Below, piece by piece: positions 24,599 to 34,686 of a stretch of 64,000 nt of DNA. The DNA comes from Erinaceus europaeus (Eukaryota; Chordata; Mammalia; Eulipotyphla; Erinaceidae), in assembly GCF_950295315.1 (NCBI RefSeq), contig NW_026647182.1:62001-126000 (forward strand), in the 5' to 3' direction. Numbering within the stretch: position 1 is the stretch's first letter; every line of letters begins with the position of its first letter. A program made the translations under genes and the position numbers. The notes under the pieces are model-generated. The model ran no database searches and was not told the origin of the DNA. It saw only the letters and a program-made list of their open reading frames with translations.

Positions 24599-24945
24599 GG
24601 GAGGTTGGGCGGAATGTCAGAGGGTTAAGAGGTGGTGGAGGAAACGATGGGACAGGCAGAAGGATCTGAGGTATGGCCCCCAGACCCCCACCTGCAGGGG
24701 AGTAGCTTTACAGGGGGTGAAGCAGATCTTCAGGGGCTCTATCTTTCACTTCCCCCTCTGACTTTCCCCTCCCCTATCCCTTTCTCTCTGTCCTATGTAA
24801 GGACAGTAACAACAACAACAATAAGAAGAAGCACAACAATGATCAAGCAACAAGGGCAGCAAAAGGAGAATAAATGGTCTGCAGCAGCAGTGGATTCCAG
24901 GTATATGTATCGAGCACCGGCAGTGACCCTGGATGCAATAAATAA

Positions 24946-24996
<51 letters not shown>

Positions 24997-25680
24997 CATA
25001 GAGAAAATATACAGGTAATATACATGTATACATGTGTCGGTGTATCCACTTTGTAAATAAATGTACATGCTTTTTGTTTATCTAGTGAAGCAGACCTGCA
25101 GGGGTCTACCATTCTCTCACCCTTCTGTGTTTCCACTCCTCTCTCCCTTTCTCTCTGTCCTATGCAAGGACAGTAACAGCAACAACAAGGATAATAATAA
25201 CCACAACCAAGTTCAGGCAACAAGGGCAGCCAAAGGGCAAAACATGGTCTGCAGGAGCAGTGGGTTCCTGGTGCAGGCCCCTAGCCCTGACAATAACCCT
25301 GGAGGCAATCAATCAGTCAATCAAAAGATAAAGAATACATAAATAAAAATGCAGGTATTATACATGTATACGTGTCTCTGTGTTTCTACTGAGTCAAATG
25401 AAAATGTGCTTTATTTATATAGTGAAGCAGATCTTCAGGGGGCCTATCTTTCTCTCCCCCATCTCTCTTTAACCTCCTCTTTCCATTTTTCTCTGTTCTC
25501 CGCAAGGACAGTAACTATCACAACAACAATAATAATATTATTAATAGCCACAATATTCAAGCCACAAGGGCAGCCAAAGGGGAAAAAATGGAACATAGGA
25601 GCAGTGGATTAGTGGAACTGGCACTGCACTATGGCAATAACCCCTTGTGGCAATAAATAAATAAATAAATGAATGAATAA
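24599..25680 (+). mobile_element. SINE-I with triplicated 3' part (B copy 1)
   Basis: Part a (24599-24945) is a full-length SINE-I. Parts b (25085-25345) and c (25422-25680) begin at the same internal SINE position (AGTGAAGCAG) and each repeat the CT-rich body, the AAC/AAT stretch and the CAAGGGCAGC motif. The spacing of the GTGAAGCAG motif is 369 then 338 bp. Linkers share ATACATGTATA-type sequence and a GTTT(C)ACTGAGTC-like end. Region A has only one such part, so this is a tandem triplication specific to B. Confidence 0.8.
24949..24992 (+). repeat. (TA)n microsatellite in B copy 1
   Basis: A pure TA run following AATAAATACA. It is shorter in B copy 2 (about 29055-29073) and B copy 3 (about 33145-33175) and absent from A units. 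Confidence 0.95.
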
Positions 25681-25827
25681 TACAAGTAATATACAAGAAT
25701 ATGTCCCAGTGTGTGTTTCCACTGTGTAAACGTAAAAGCACTTTTATTTACTTATTTATATTTTATTTATTTCTTACCTAGCCAAGAGAATTTCTTTTCA
25801 TTGCTAAAAAAAATGTCACATTAAGCT

Positions 25828-26095
25828 TAGCAGGTGGTGCCTCACCTGGTTAAGCACTCATGTTAAACTGTAGGAGGACCTGGGTTCAAGACAATGGTTC
25901 CGACCTGCAGTGGGAAATCTTTACAAGTGGTGCAGATGTGCTGCAGGTATCTCTCTGGTTCTCAAAATCTCTATCCCTCCCTTGTCTCTCAATTCTTGAC
26001 TGTCCATTCCAAAAAATAAATCAAGATAATAGAAAGCAAAGAAAAAAGAAGAAGATGAAGAAGAAAAAGAAGAAGAAGAAGAAGAAGGCAAAATG
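25828..26095 (+). mobile_element. SINE-II (B copy 1)
   Basis: AGCAGGTGGTGCCTCACCTG GTTAAGCACTCATG is closer to the SINE consensus I recall than the A copies are, with CACCTGGTTAAGCACTC preserved. It ends in a GAA/AAG-rich tail. Its partner in B copy 2 is at 29900-30160, and a headless remnant is at 33799-34040. Confidence 0.8.
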
Positions 26096-26716
26096 AAATA
26101 TCCCAATATTTCAAGGGGCTGCTCAGAACAATGCTTTCCTTATTATGATCCTCACAGCATACCATATTCAGAAAAGGAAAAGACACCGCGGTTTTTTTAA
26201 CCCAGTTTATTTAATACATTTATTCATTTATTTATTGAGGTGTTAATGTTTTACATTCGACAGAAGACTAGGGCTCTTATGCCAGAGGTCTCAAGTACCC
26301 CTAGATGGCTCTCTGCCTCTACAAAACCAATAGATCAACCCGTGCATCACTCGATCCTTCCATCCATCCATCCATCCATCCATCCTTCCATCCTTCCATC
26401 CATCCATCCATCCATCCATCCATCCATCCAACTATCCATTGACAATCAACCAAGCTAAGTACAAAAGGAGATATAACCTTGAATGATAAAGACAGTCAAG
26501 CCTGCACAGATACGTTGCCAACTGGGCAGTTTGGCTGAATAGGGCAGAGGAGCTGATCCAGGGAATGTGGTGGGGCGTGTGGGTGTGGGTGGGGTGAGCA
26601 GGTGAGCCTGTGAGCTGGGTCACGTCAGGGACGCGGAGGGGGGGTGTGGGCAGCTGTCACTGGTGAAATGTCAAAAGCGCTCGAGCTGGTGATCAGGGCA
26701 CCCGGAAGTGAGGAGA

Positions 26717-26812
26717 GAAGAGAGGAGAGGAGCTGACAGGAGAGGAAAGGAGAGGAGAGGACAGGAGAGGAGAGGAGAGGAGAGGACAGGAGAGAACAGG
26801 AGAGGAACTGAG
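26717..26812 (+). repeat. (GGAGA/GGACA)n purine tract, B copy 1
   Basis: A long homopurine run at the end of the unit. It is expanded further in B unit 2 (30760-30905) and short in A units (e.g. 3329-3385). On the minus strand it reads as a repeating SSPLLSSP frame, which is not a gene. Purine tracts at the unit end and pyrimidine tracts near 700 lie in opposite strand sense within each unit. Confidence 0.88.
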
Positions 26813-27055
26813 AAACCCACCTGGACAGAGGTAGCATACCGGCATCCAGCAAGGCAGGCAGGCATGTAGGTAGCTGTAGCCCGGGCTCCCTGGCTCCTGG
26901 GCGCACCTCCTCCTTTGCTCTCTTGGCTGCCAGCCCCGAGGTCCGTCGTCGGTCAGCGCTGTCCTCCCGTTCTTCCGTCCCTCTGTGCCAGGGCCCAGGG
27001 GTCTGGTTGCTGCCGCCTGACATAGTGGCAGGACAGTTGGGCTGCCCAGTGCCAG

Positions 27056-27067
27056 TGCGCATGCGCA
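27056..27067. promoter_or_regulatory. NRF1-like palindrome in B unit 2
   Basis: TGCGCATGCGCA is the perfect palindromic consensus of nuclear respiratory factor 1. The equivalent site in B unit 3 (31153-31164) is TGAGCATGCGCA, with one half damaged. The A units have an unrelated sequence there (CCAGTGTGGCCAGCAC). Binding in vivo is not shown. Confidence 0.5.
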
Positions 27068-27284
27068 CAGAATCCTGGGGGGGGGACATCGCAGAGGGCT
27101 CCAGAGGTTCTTGGCCACGAGGACCCCGCCCACCCAGTTGACCCCTAGGGTGGCAGTGGTGGTGGCAGCAGCCATGACACCCACCCTGAACTTGATCTGA
27201 GGGGTGGTGGCCAGCCACCAGAGCCAGAGCCCCAGGCAAAAGCCAGCGCAGTTGGGCAGGGCACTGAGGCAAGGGGCACAGTGG

Positions 27285-27306
27285 GGGCGTGTCCGGGGGC
27301 GGGGCC
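27285..27306. promoter_or_regulatory. GC-box cluster in B unit 2
   Basis: GGGGGCGTGTCC is followed by GGGGGCGGGGCC, a consensus Sp1-type GC box. B unit 3 has the same at about 31381-31403. It lies between the NRF1-like site and the exon-like block, so the three together resemble a small CpG promoter with a downstream exon. In A units the CpGs here are mostly lost. Confidence 0.45.
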
Positions 27307-28380
27307 GGGATCTGACAGCCCAGGGTTGGGGTCCAAGGGCCACCAGGCCCCTGTCCAAGCAAGTGCACTGACACACAGACAGACTGACTGACTGACAGCC
27401 CCCAACCCACAGACACCCCTCAGGGCCCTGGGAGCCCTGAGCTGCCCCGGATCTGGCGGGCAGCCACCTGGACACAGGCCTCCATAGTGGAGGCCCCTGT
27501 AGACCAGTTGCCTGCTGACAGCGGCCCTCCTCCCCCTCCCTCGACCCATCCCCCTCCACTTTCTCATCCTCAGAGGGACTCACTCAGGGCCCTTGGCCTA
27601 GGCAAGCCAGGGCTGCTGCTCTGGCTGCTGCAGCTGCTATCCAGTGGGTGGGTGCAGGTATCTGGCCCTGTCAGTTCCTGATTCTTGGGACCTGCCTGCC
27701 TCCAGCTCCACCCACTCTCCAGTCCAGTCCCATCCCCCTTCTCCACAAGGATGCCCCCTTTTCCCCTTGCCCCCTGTCCCCCAGCTCCCCAACTGTCATC
27801 TACTGTTTGCCTCCTTTCCTGCCAGACTGCTGCTGCCCTCCAGCCCTGGGGGCCCTGGTCCAGCCCAGCTGCCATCTTCACCATCCTGCAGGGGGACCTG
27901 CCCTAACACCCTGCCACCACAGGCACACACAGCCCTGCACCTATTCAGGGGCTCCCCTGCCTGCAGCCTGCCCCCCAAACAGTCTCCTTCTGCCCCTCAA
28001 CCCCCTTCTAACCCCTCTTAGGGCCCCTCACACACACCAGGGCATGAGTATCCCACACATGCACATCTCTCCCATCCCCCTCCACTCCATTTGCACTAAG
28101 GATGGGAAGAGTCTTTTTCTGGGTATCCCCAGAGTAGTTGGGTCTGTCCAATGTCCTGGGGAGCCAGAACTACAAACAATCTACAGTGTAACATTTGGAT
28201 CTCAGGCAACCCAATCCCAAGTGCGCTGTGCAAGCCTAGGACAGGGGAAAACACCCCACTCTGAGCACAAGGTCTGCCTGGGGCAGTGGCTCCTCCAGTG
28301 GACTCAGAGACAGGCAGAGGCAGAGGCAGACAGCGTTTTCAGGTTCAAAACCTGTACTTCCCAGAAGCTGGTCCATCACT

Positions 28381-28416
<36 letters not shown>

Positions 28417-30915
28417 TTTTTTTCCCCACTGCCTGACTCTCCTGTGTGATGCCTATTTCTCAGTGAAACAAGGGAAAAAATCTTTTTGGGAGGGAGCAGG
28501 ACCAAGATGCAGGCAGGTGGACTCCGTGGCGGGTGGATGGGTAGATGGACCATGCCCTGGCTCTAGAGCCCCAGCTGCTGTTCCAGGCGCTCTCTGATTC
28601 CAGAGATCCCCCTGTGGCTTCTCATGAGACTATTTCCAAGACTGATCCTCAGGATATTGTGGATTCAAACAATAGACAGGTCATATTGCTATAAAAAGGA
28701 AATCCAGGGAGGTTGGGCGGAATGTCAGAGGGTTAAGAGGTGGTGGAGGAAACGAGGGGACAGGCAGAAGGATCTGAGGTATGGCCCCCAGACCCCCACC
28801 TGCAGGGGAGTAGCTTTACAGGGGGTGAAGGAGATCTTCAGGGGCTCTATCTTTCACTTCCGCCTCTGACTTTCCCCTCCCCTATCCCTTTCTCTCTGTC
28901 CTATGTAAGGACAGTAACAACAACAACAATAAGAAGAAGCACAACAATGATCAAGCAACAAGGGCAGCAAAAGGAGAATAAATGGTCTGCAGCAGCAGTG
29001 GATTCCAGGTATATGTATCAAGCACCGGCAGTGACCCTGGATGCAATAAATAAATATATATATATATATATATAAACTCATAGAGAAATATACAGGTAAT
29101 ATACATGTATACATGTGTCGTGTATCCACTTTGTAAATAAATGTACATGCTTTTTGTTTATCTAGTGAAGCAGACCTGCAGGGGTCTACCTTTCTCTCAC
29201 CCTTCTGTGTTTCCACTCCTCTCTCCCTTTCTCTCTGTCCTATGCAAGGACAGTAACAGCAACAACAATGATAATAATAACCACAACCAAGTTCAGGCAA
29301 CAAGGGCAGCCAAAGGGCAAAACATGGTCTGCAGGAGCAGTGGGTTCCTGGTGCAGGCCCCTAGCCCTGACAATAACCCTGGAGGCAATCAATCAGTCAA
29401 TCAATAGATAAAGAATACATAAATAAAAAATGCATGTATTATACATGTATAAGTGTCTCTGTGTTTCTACTGAGTCAAATGAAAATGTGCTTTATTTATT
29501 TAGTGAAGCAGATCTTCAGGGGGCATATCTTTCTCTCCCCCATCTCTCTTTAACCTCCTCTTTCCATTTTTCTCTCTTCTCCGCAAGGACAGTAACTATC
29601 ACAATAAGAATAATAATATTATTAATAACCACAATATTCAAGCCACAAGCGCAGCAAAAGGGGCAAAAATGGAACATAGGAGCAGTGGATTAGTGGTACT
29701 GGCACTGCGCTATGGCAATAACCCCTTGTGGCAATAAATAAATAAATAAATAATACAAGTAATATACAAGAATATGTTCCAGTGTGTGTTTCCACTGTGT
29801 AAACGTAAAAGCACTTTTATTTACTTATTTATATTTTATTTATTTCTTACCTAGCCAAGAGAATTTCTTTTCATTGCTAAAAAAATGTCACATTAAGCTT
29901 AGCAGGTGGTGCCTCACCTGGTTAAGCACTCATGTTAAACTGTAGGAGGACCTGGGTTCAAGACCCTGGTTCCGACCTGCAGTGGGAAATCTTTACAAGT
30001 GGTGCAGATGTGCTGCAGGTATCTCTCTGGTTCTCAAAATCTCTATCCCTCCCTTGTCTCTCAATTCTTGACTGTCCATTCCAAAAAATAAATCAAGATA
30101 ATAGAAAGCAAAGGAAAAAAAAGAAGATGAAGAAGAAGAAGTAGAAGAAGGCAAAATGAAATATCCCAATATTTCAAGGGGCTGCTCAGAACAATGCTTT
30201 CCTTATTATGATCCTCAAAGCATACCATATTCAGAAAGGGAAAAGACACCGCGTTTTTTTAACCCAGTTTATTTAATACATTTATTCATTTATTTATTGA
30301 GGTGTTAATGTTTTACATTCGACAGAAGACTAGGGCTCTTATGCCAGAGGTCTCAAGTACCCCTAGATGGCTCTCTGCCTCTACAAAACCAATCGATCAA
30401 CCCGTGCATCACTCGATCCTTCCATCCATCCATCCATCCTTCCATCCTTCCATCCATCCATCCATCCATCCATCCATCCATCTATCCATCGACAATCAAC
30501 CAAGCTAAGTACAAAAGGAGATATAACCTTGAATGATAAAGACAGTCAAGCCTGCACAGATACATTGCCAACTGGGCAGTTTGGCTGAATAGGGCAGAGG
30601 AGCTGATCCAGGGAATGTGGTGGGGCGAGTGGGTGTGGGTGGGGTGAGCAGGTGAGCCTTTGAGCTGGGTCACGTCAGGGACGCGGAGGGGGGGTGTGGG
30701 CAGCTGTCACAGGTGAAATGTCAAAAGCGCTCGAGCTGGTGATCAGGGCACCCGGAAGTGAGGAGAGAAGAGAGGAGAGGAGCGGACAGGAGAGGAGAGG
30801 AGAGGAGAGGCCAGGAGAGGAGAGGAGAGGAGAGGACAGGAGAGGACAGGAGAGGACAGGAGAGGACAGGAGAGAACAGGAGAGAACAGGAGAGGACAGG
30901 AGTGGAACTGAGAAA

Positions 30916-33142
30916 CACACCTGGATAGAGCTAGCATACCGGCATCCAGCAAGGCAGGCAGGCATGTAGGTAGCTGTAGCCCAGGCTCCCTGGCTCCTGG
31001 GCGCACCTCCTCTGCTCTCTTGGCTGCCAGCCCCGAGGTCCGTCGTCGGTCAGCGCTGTCCTCCCGTTCTTCCGTCCCTCTGTGCCAAGGCCCAGGGGTC
31101 TGGTTGCTGCCGCCTGACATAGTGGCAGGACAGTTGGGCTGCCCAGTGCCAGTGAGCATGCGCACAGAATCCTGGGGTGGGACATCAGAGAGGGCTTGAG
31201 AGGTTGCTAGGCCACGAGGACCCCGCCCAACCAGTTGACCCCTAGGGAGGCAGTGATGGTGGCAGCAGCCATGACACCCACCCTGAACTTGATCTGAGGG
31301 GTGGTGGCCAGCCACCAGAGCCAGAGCCCAAGGCAAAATCCAGCGCAGGTGGGCAGGGCTCTGAGGCAAGGGGCACGGTGGGGGCGTGTCCGGGGGCGGG
31401 GCCGGAATCTGACAGCCCAGGGCTGTGGTCCAAGGGCCGCCAGGCCCCTGTCCAAGCAAGTGCACTGACACACAGACAGACTGACTGACTGACAGCCCCC
31501 AATCCACAGACACCCCCCAGGGCCCTGGGAGCCCTGAGCTGCCCCGGATCTGGCGGGCAGCCACCTGGACACAGGCCTCCATAGTGGAGGCCCCTGTAGA
31601 CCCGTTGCCTGCTGACAGCGGCCCTCTTCCCCCTCCCTCTACCCCTCCCCCTCCCCTTTCTCATCCTCAGAGGGACTCACTCAGGGCCCTTGGCCTAGGC
31701 AAGCCAGGGCTGCTGCTCTGGCTGCTGCAGCTGCTATCCAGTGGGTGGGTGCAGGTATCTGGCCCTGTCAGTTCCTGATTCTTGGGACCTGCCTGCCTCC
31801 AGCTCCACCCACTCTCCAGTCCAGTCCCATCCCCCTTCTCCACAAGGATGCCCCCGTTTCCCCTTGCCCCCTGTCCCCCAGCTCCCCAACTGTCATCTAC
31901 TGTTTGCCTCCTTTCCTGCCAGCCTGCTGCTGCCTTCCAGCCTTGGGGGCCCTGGGCCAGCCCAGCTGCCATCTTCACCATCCTGCAGGGGGACCTGCCC
32001 TAACGCCCTGCCACCACAGGCACACACAGCCCTGCACCTATTCAGGGGCTCCCCTGCCTGCAGCCTGCCCCCCAAACAGTCTCCTTCTGCCCCTCAATCC
32101 CCTTCTGACCCTTGTCAGGGCCCCTCACACACACCTGGGCATGAGTATCCCACACATGCACATCTCTCCCCTCCCCCTCCACTCCATTTAAACTAAGGAT
32201 GGGAAGAGTCTTTTTCTCTGGGTATCCCCAGAGGAGTTGGGTCTGTCCAATGTCCTGGGGAGCCGGAACTGCAAACAATCTACAATGTAACATTTGGATC
32301 TCAGGCAACCCAATCCCAAGTGCGCTGTGCAAGCCTAGGACTGGCGAAAACACCCCACTCTGAGCACAATGTCTGCCTGGAGCAGTGGCTCCTCCAGTGG
32401 ACTCAGAGACAGGCAGAGGCAGACAGCATTTTCAGGTTCAAAACCTGTACTTCCCAGAAGCTGGTCCATCAGTAGGGTAAAAAAAAAAAAAAAAAAAAAA
32501 AAGGCTTTTTTCCCCACTGCCTGACTCTCCTGTGTGATGCCTGTTTCTCAGTGCAACAAGGGAAAAAAATCTTTTTGGGAGGGAGCAGGACCAAGATGCA
32601 TGCAGGTGGACTCCATGGAGGGTGGATAGGTAGATGGACCATGCCCTGGCTCTAGAGTCCCAGCTGCTGTTCCAGGCGCTCTCTGATTCCAGAGATCCCC
32701 CTGTGTCTTCTCATGACACTATTTCCAAGACTGATCCTCAGGATATTGAGGATTCAAAAAATAGACAGGTCATATTGCTATAAAATTGAAATCCAGGGAG
32801 GTTGGGCGGAATGTCAGAGGGTTAAGAGGTGGTGGAGGAAACGAGGGGACAGGCAGAAGGATCTGAGGTATGGCCCCCAGACCCCCACCTGCAGGGGAGT
32901 AGCTTTACAGGGGGTGAAGCAGATTTTCAGGGGCTCTATCTTTCACTTCCCCCTCTGACTTTCCCCTCCCCTATCCCTTTCTCTCTGTCCTATGTAAGGA
33001 CAGTAACAACAACAACAATAAGAAGAAGCACAACAATGATCAAGCAACAAGGGCAGCAAAAGGAGAATAAATGGTCTGCAGGAGCAGTGGATTCCAGGTA
33101 TATGTATCGAGCACCGGCAGTGACCCTGGATGCAAAAAATAA

Positions 33143-33179
<37 letters not shown>

Positions 33180-34050
33180 CATAGAGAAAATATACAGGTA
33201 ATATACATGTATACATGTGTCGTGTATCCACTTTGTAAATAAATGTACATGCTTTTTGTTTATCTAGTGAAGCAGACCTGCAGGGGTCTACCTTTCTCTC
33301 ACCCTTCTGTGTTTCCACTCCTCTCTCCCTTTCTCTCTGTCCTATGCAAGGACAGTAACAGCAACAACAACGATAATATAAACCACAACAAAGTTCAGGC
33401 AACAAGGGCAGCCAAGGGGGAAAACATGGTCTGCAAGAGCAGTGGGTTCGTGGTGCAGGCCCCTAGCCCTGACAATAACCCTGGAGGCAATCAATCAGTC
33501 AATCAATCAATCAATAGATAAAGAATACATAAATAAAAATGCAGGTATTATACATGTATATGTGTCTCTGTGTTTCTACTGAGTCTATTGAAAATGTGCT
33601 TTATTTATTTAGTGAAGCAGATCTTCAGGGGGCCTATCTTTCTCCGCCCCATCTCTCTTTAACCTCCTCTTTCCATTTTTCTCTGTTCTCCACAAGGACA
33701 GTAACTATCACAACAACAATAATAATATTATTAATAACCACAATATTCAAGCCACAAGGGCAGCAAATGGGGAAAAAATGGAACATAGGAGCAGTGGATG
33801 TTAAACTGTAGGAGGACCTGGGTTCAAGACCCTGGTTCCGACCTGCAGTGGGAAATCTTTACAAGTGGTGCAGATGTGCTGCAGGTATCTCTCTGGTTCT
33901 CAAAATCTCTATCCCTCCCTTGTCTCTCAATTCTTGACTGTCCATTCCAAAAAATAAATCAAGATAATAGAAAGCAAAGAAAAAAAAGAAAATGAAGAAA
34001 AAGCAGATGAAGAAGAAGTAGAAGGCTAAATGAAATATCCAAGTATTTCA
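30916..34050 (+). repeat. B unit 3 (internally deleted and truncated)
   Basis: Matches B unit 2 up to 33799, where GGAGCAGTGGAT is joined directly to GTTAAACTGTAGG. This removes about 250 bp (the end of SINE-I part c, the AT-rich linker and the head of SINE-II) relative to 25611-25861. After the SINE-II body the unit stops in TATTTCA at about 34050 and region C begins with a CA repeat, so the (CCAT)n and GGAGA-rich end is absent. Confidence 0.92.
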
Positions 34051-34078
34051 CACACACACACATACATACACACACATT

Positions 34079-34312
34079 ACTGTCGGATCTGGTAGTACAG
34101 CATAACTTAAAAGCTGGGGCTTTTTGGGGTCTGTGGGCATGAGAGCTGCTGCATTACAATCTGTACAAGCCTGGTTTGAACCTGTCATCAATGAACACAG
34201 TTTAGGAGGTTTTTGAATTCTGGTCTCTTTCCAACTCTTCTATTTCTCTTCTTGCCTTCTCTGTCCCTAACTCTCACATGCTCTCACACACTCTGTCTTC
34301 TCTCATGGTACT
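34079..34312 (+). mobile_element. D module, forward SINE-like part only
   Basis: Begins CTGTCGGATCTGGTAGTACA with the tRNA-like GGGCATGAGAGCTGCTGC and GGTTTGAACCTGTCATCAAT (B-box-like GGTTTGAACC), then a CT-rich body. It passes into the M1 block near 34313 and lacks the reverse SINE half. Confidence 0.65.
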
Positions 34313-34612
34313 CAAAGCTGCTGGCCTTTCACTGATTAGGGGCCCTGACCCTGCTGGGCGTGTCCAAGCACACTGGCCAATGAGATTGCTGTCAGGGGTT
34401 CTGGGCGTGTCCTAGGACTCTGGCCTATCAGAGCATGGCTGGCGCCCTGTGTGGGGGCCTTCTGATGGAAGCCCGCCTATGAGAGCTCAGAGATGGCCTT
34501 AAAAGACTGGGCATGCTTCCAGTAAGTGCGATGCAGGTTTCAGCCCAGTGCCCTGCCTTGCAGAAGCTGTCCAGTGCGCATGTGTATAACTCTGTTTGTG
34601 CCTGTGCCTCTG
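34313..34612 (+). promoter_or_regulatory. M1 promoter-like block, copy 1 (5'-shortened)
   Basis: CCAAT in GGCCAATGAGATTG (34376-34383), GGGCGTGTCC motifs, GGCCTATCAGAGC and the TATA-like GGCCTTAAAAGACTGG at about 34494-34509, followed by a conserved segment to ATAACTC. It lacks the two upstream CCAAT boxes seen in the 59.7-kb copy. Transcription from it is inference. Confidence 0.5.
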
Positions 34613-34686
34613 TGGATGTGTGCGTGTGTGACTGTGAGAGTGTGTGTTTGTGTGTGTGTGTGTGTGAGGGAGAGAGAGAGAGAGAA
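34613..34686 (+). repeat. TG/GA-rich microsatellite after M1
   Basis: GTGTGTG-rich then GAGAGA. Counterparts follow each M1 copy at 41765-41848, 54657-54735 and 60151-60215. In the 62.4-kb copy the tract runs straight into a later part of the C body. Confidence 0.85.

Larger units (their letters stand above)
23802..26815 (+). repeat. Hybrid unit 8: A-type start fused to a 5'-truncated B-type unit
   Basis: The first ~714 bp (23802-24515) is A-type, up to the beginning of the (TCC)n tract. At about 24512-24516 the sequence switches to B-type at CTCATGAGACTATTTCC, matching 28622 in the next B unit. About 1.1 kb of unit sequence, including the exon-like block, C-rich segment and poly-A, is therefore missing. 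The join has a few bases of shared CTC. Everything downstream to 26815 is B-type. Confidence 0.92.
26816..30915 (+). repeat. B unit 2 (complete, 4100 bp)
   Basis: Runs from CCCACCTGGACAGAGG to the next equivalent position. Landmarks: NRF1-like palindrome 27056-27067; GC box 27295-27306; exon-like block 27574-27657 with donor CAGGTATCT; poly-A 28386-28413; SINE-I part a 28707-29050, (TA)n about 29055-29073, part b 29164-29412, part c 29502-29755; SINE-II 29900-30160; (CCAT/CCTT)n about 30420-30483; GGAGA/GGACA-rich 30760-30905. Long reading frames over the C-rich part are not kept in B unit 3 and are not counted as genes. Confidence 0.93.
24515..34050 (+). repeat. Region B: diverged ~4.1-kb relatives of the A unit
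   Basis: Same element order and orientation as region A but clearly diverged, with added segments. It has a truncated first copy (24515-26815), a complete second copy (26816-30915, 4100 bp) and a third copy with an internal deletion, cut off at the region C border (30916-34050). The extra length over A comes mainly from two additional SINE-I 3' segments and a (TA)n tract. The B copies are closer to one another than to A, so B is a separate subfamily rather than a mutated edge of A. Confidence 0.93.

Noticed and set aside
24949..24992. AT-rich run as a replication origin or matrix attachment site
   Set aside because: A simple (TA)n microsatellite of variable length. No other support.
26693..27583. 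Longest reading frame in the window (296 codons, minus strand)
   Set aside because: It crosses GC-rich sequence and a (GGAGA)n tract that reads as SSPLLSS repeats. The matching region of B unit 3 is open for a different span and with different content, and A units break it.
27648..28382. 244-codon plus-strand frame in B unit 2
   Set aside because: Pro/Leu-rich translation of C-rich DNA. In B unit 3 it stops after 148 codons, and in A units it is not kept.
34613..34686. Telomere-like or switch-region-like G-rich repeat
   Set aside because: It is a TG/GA microsatellite. No TTAGGG arrays or switch motifs are seen.
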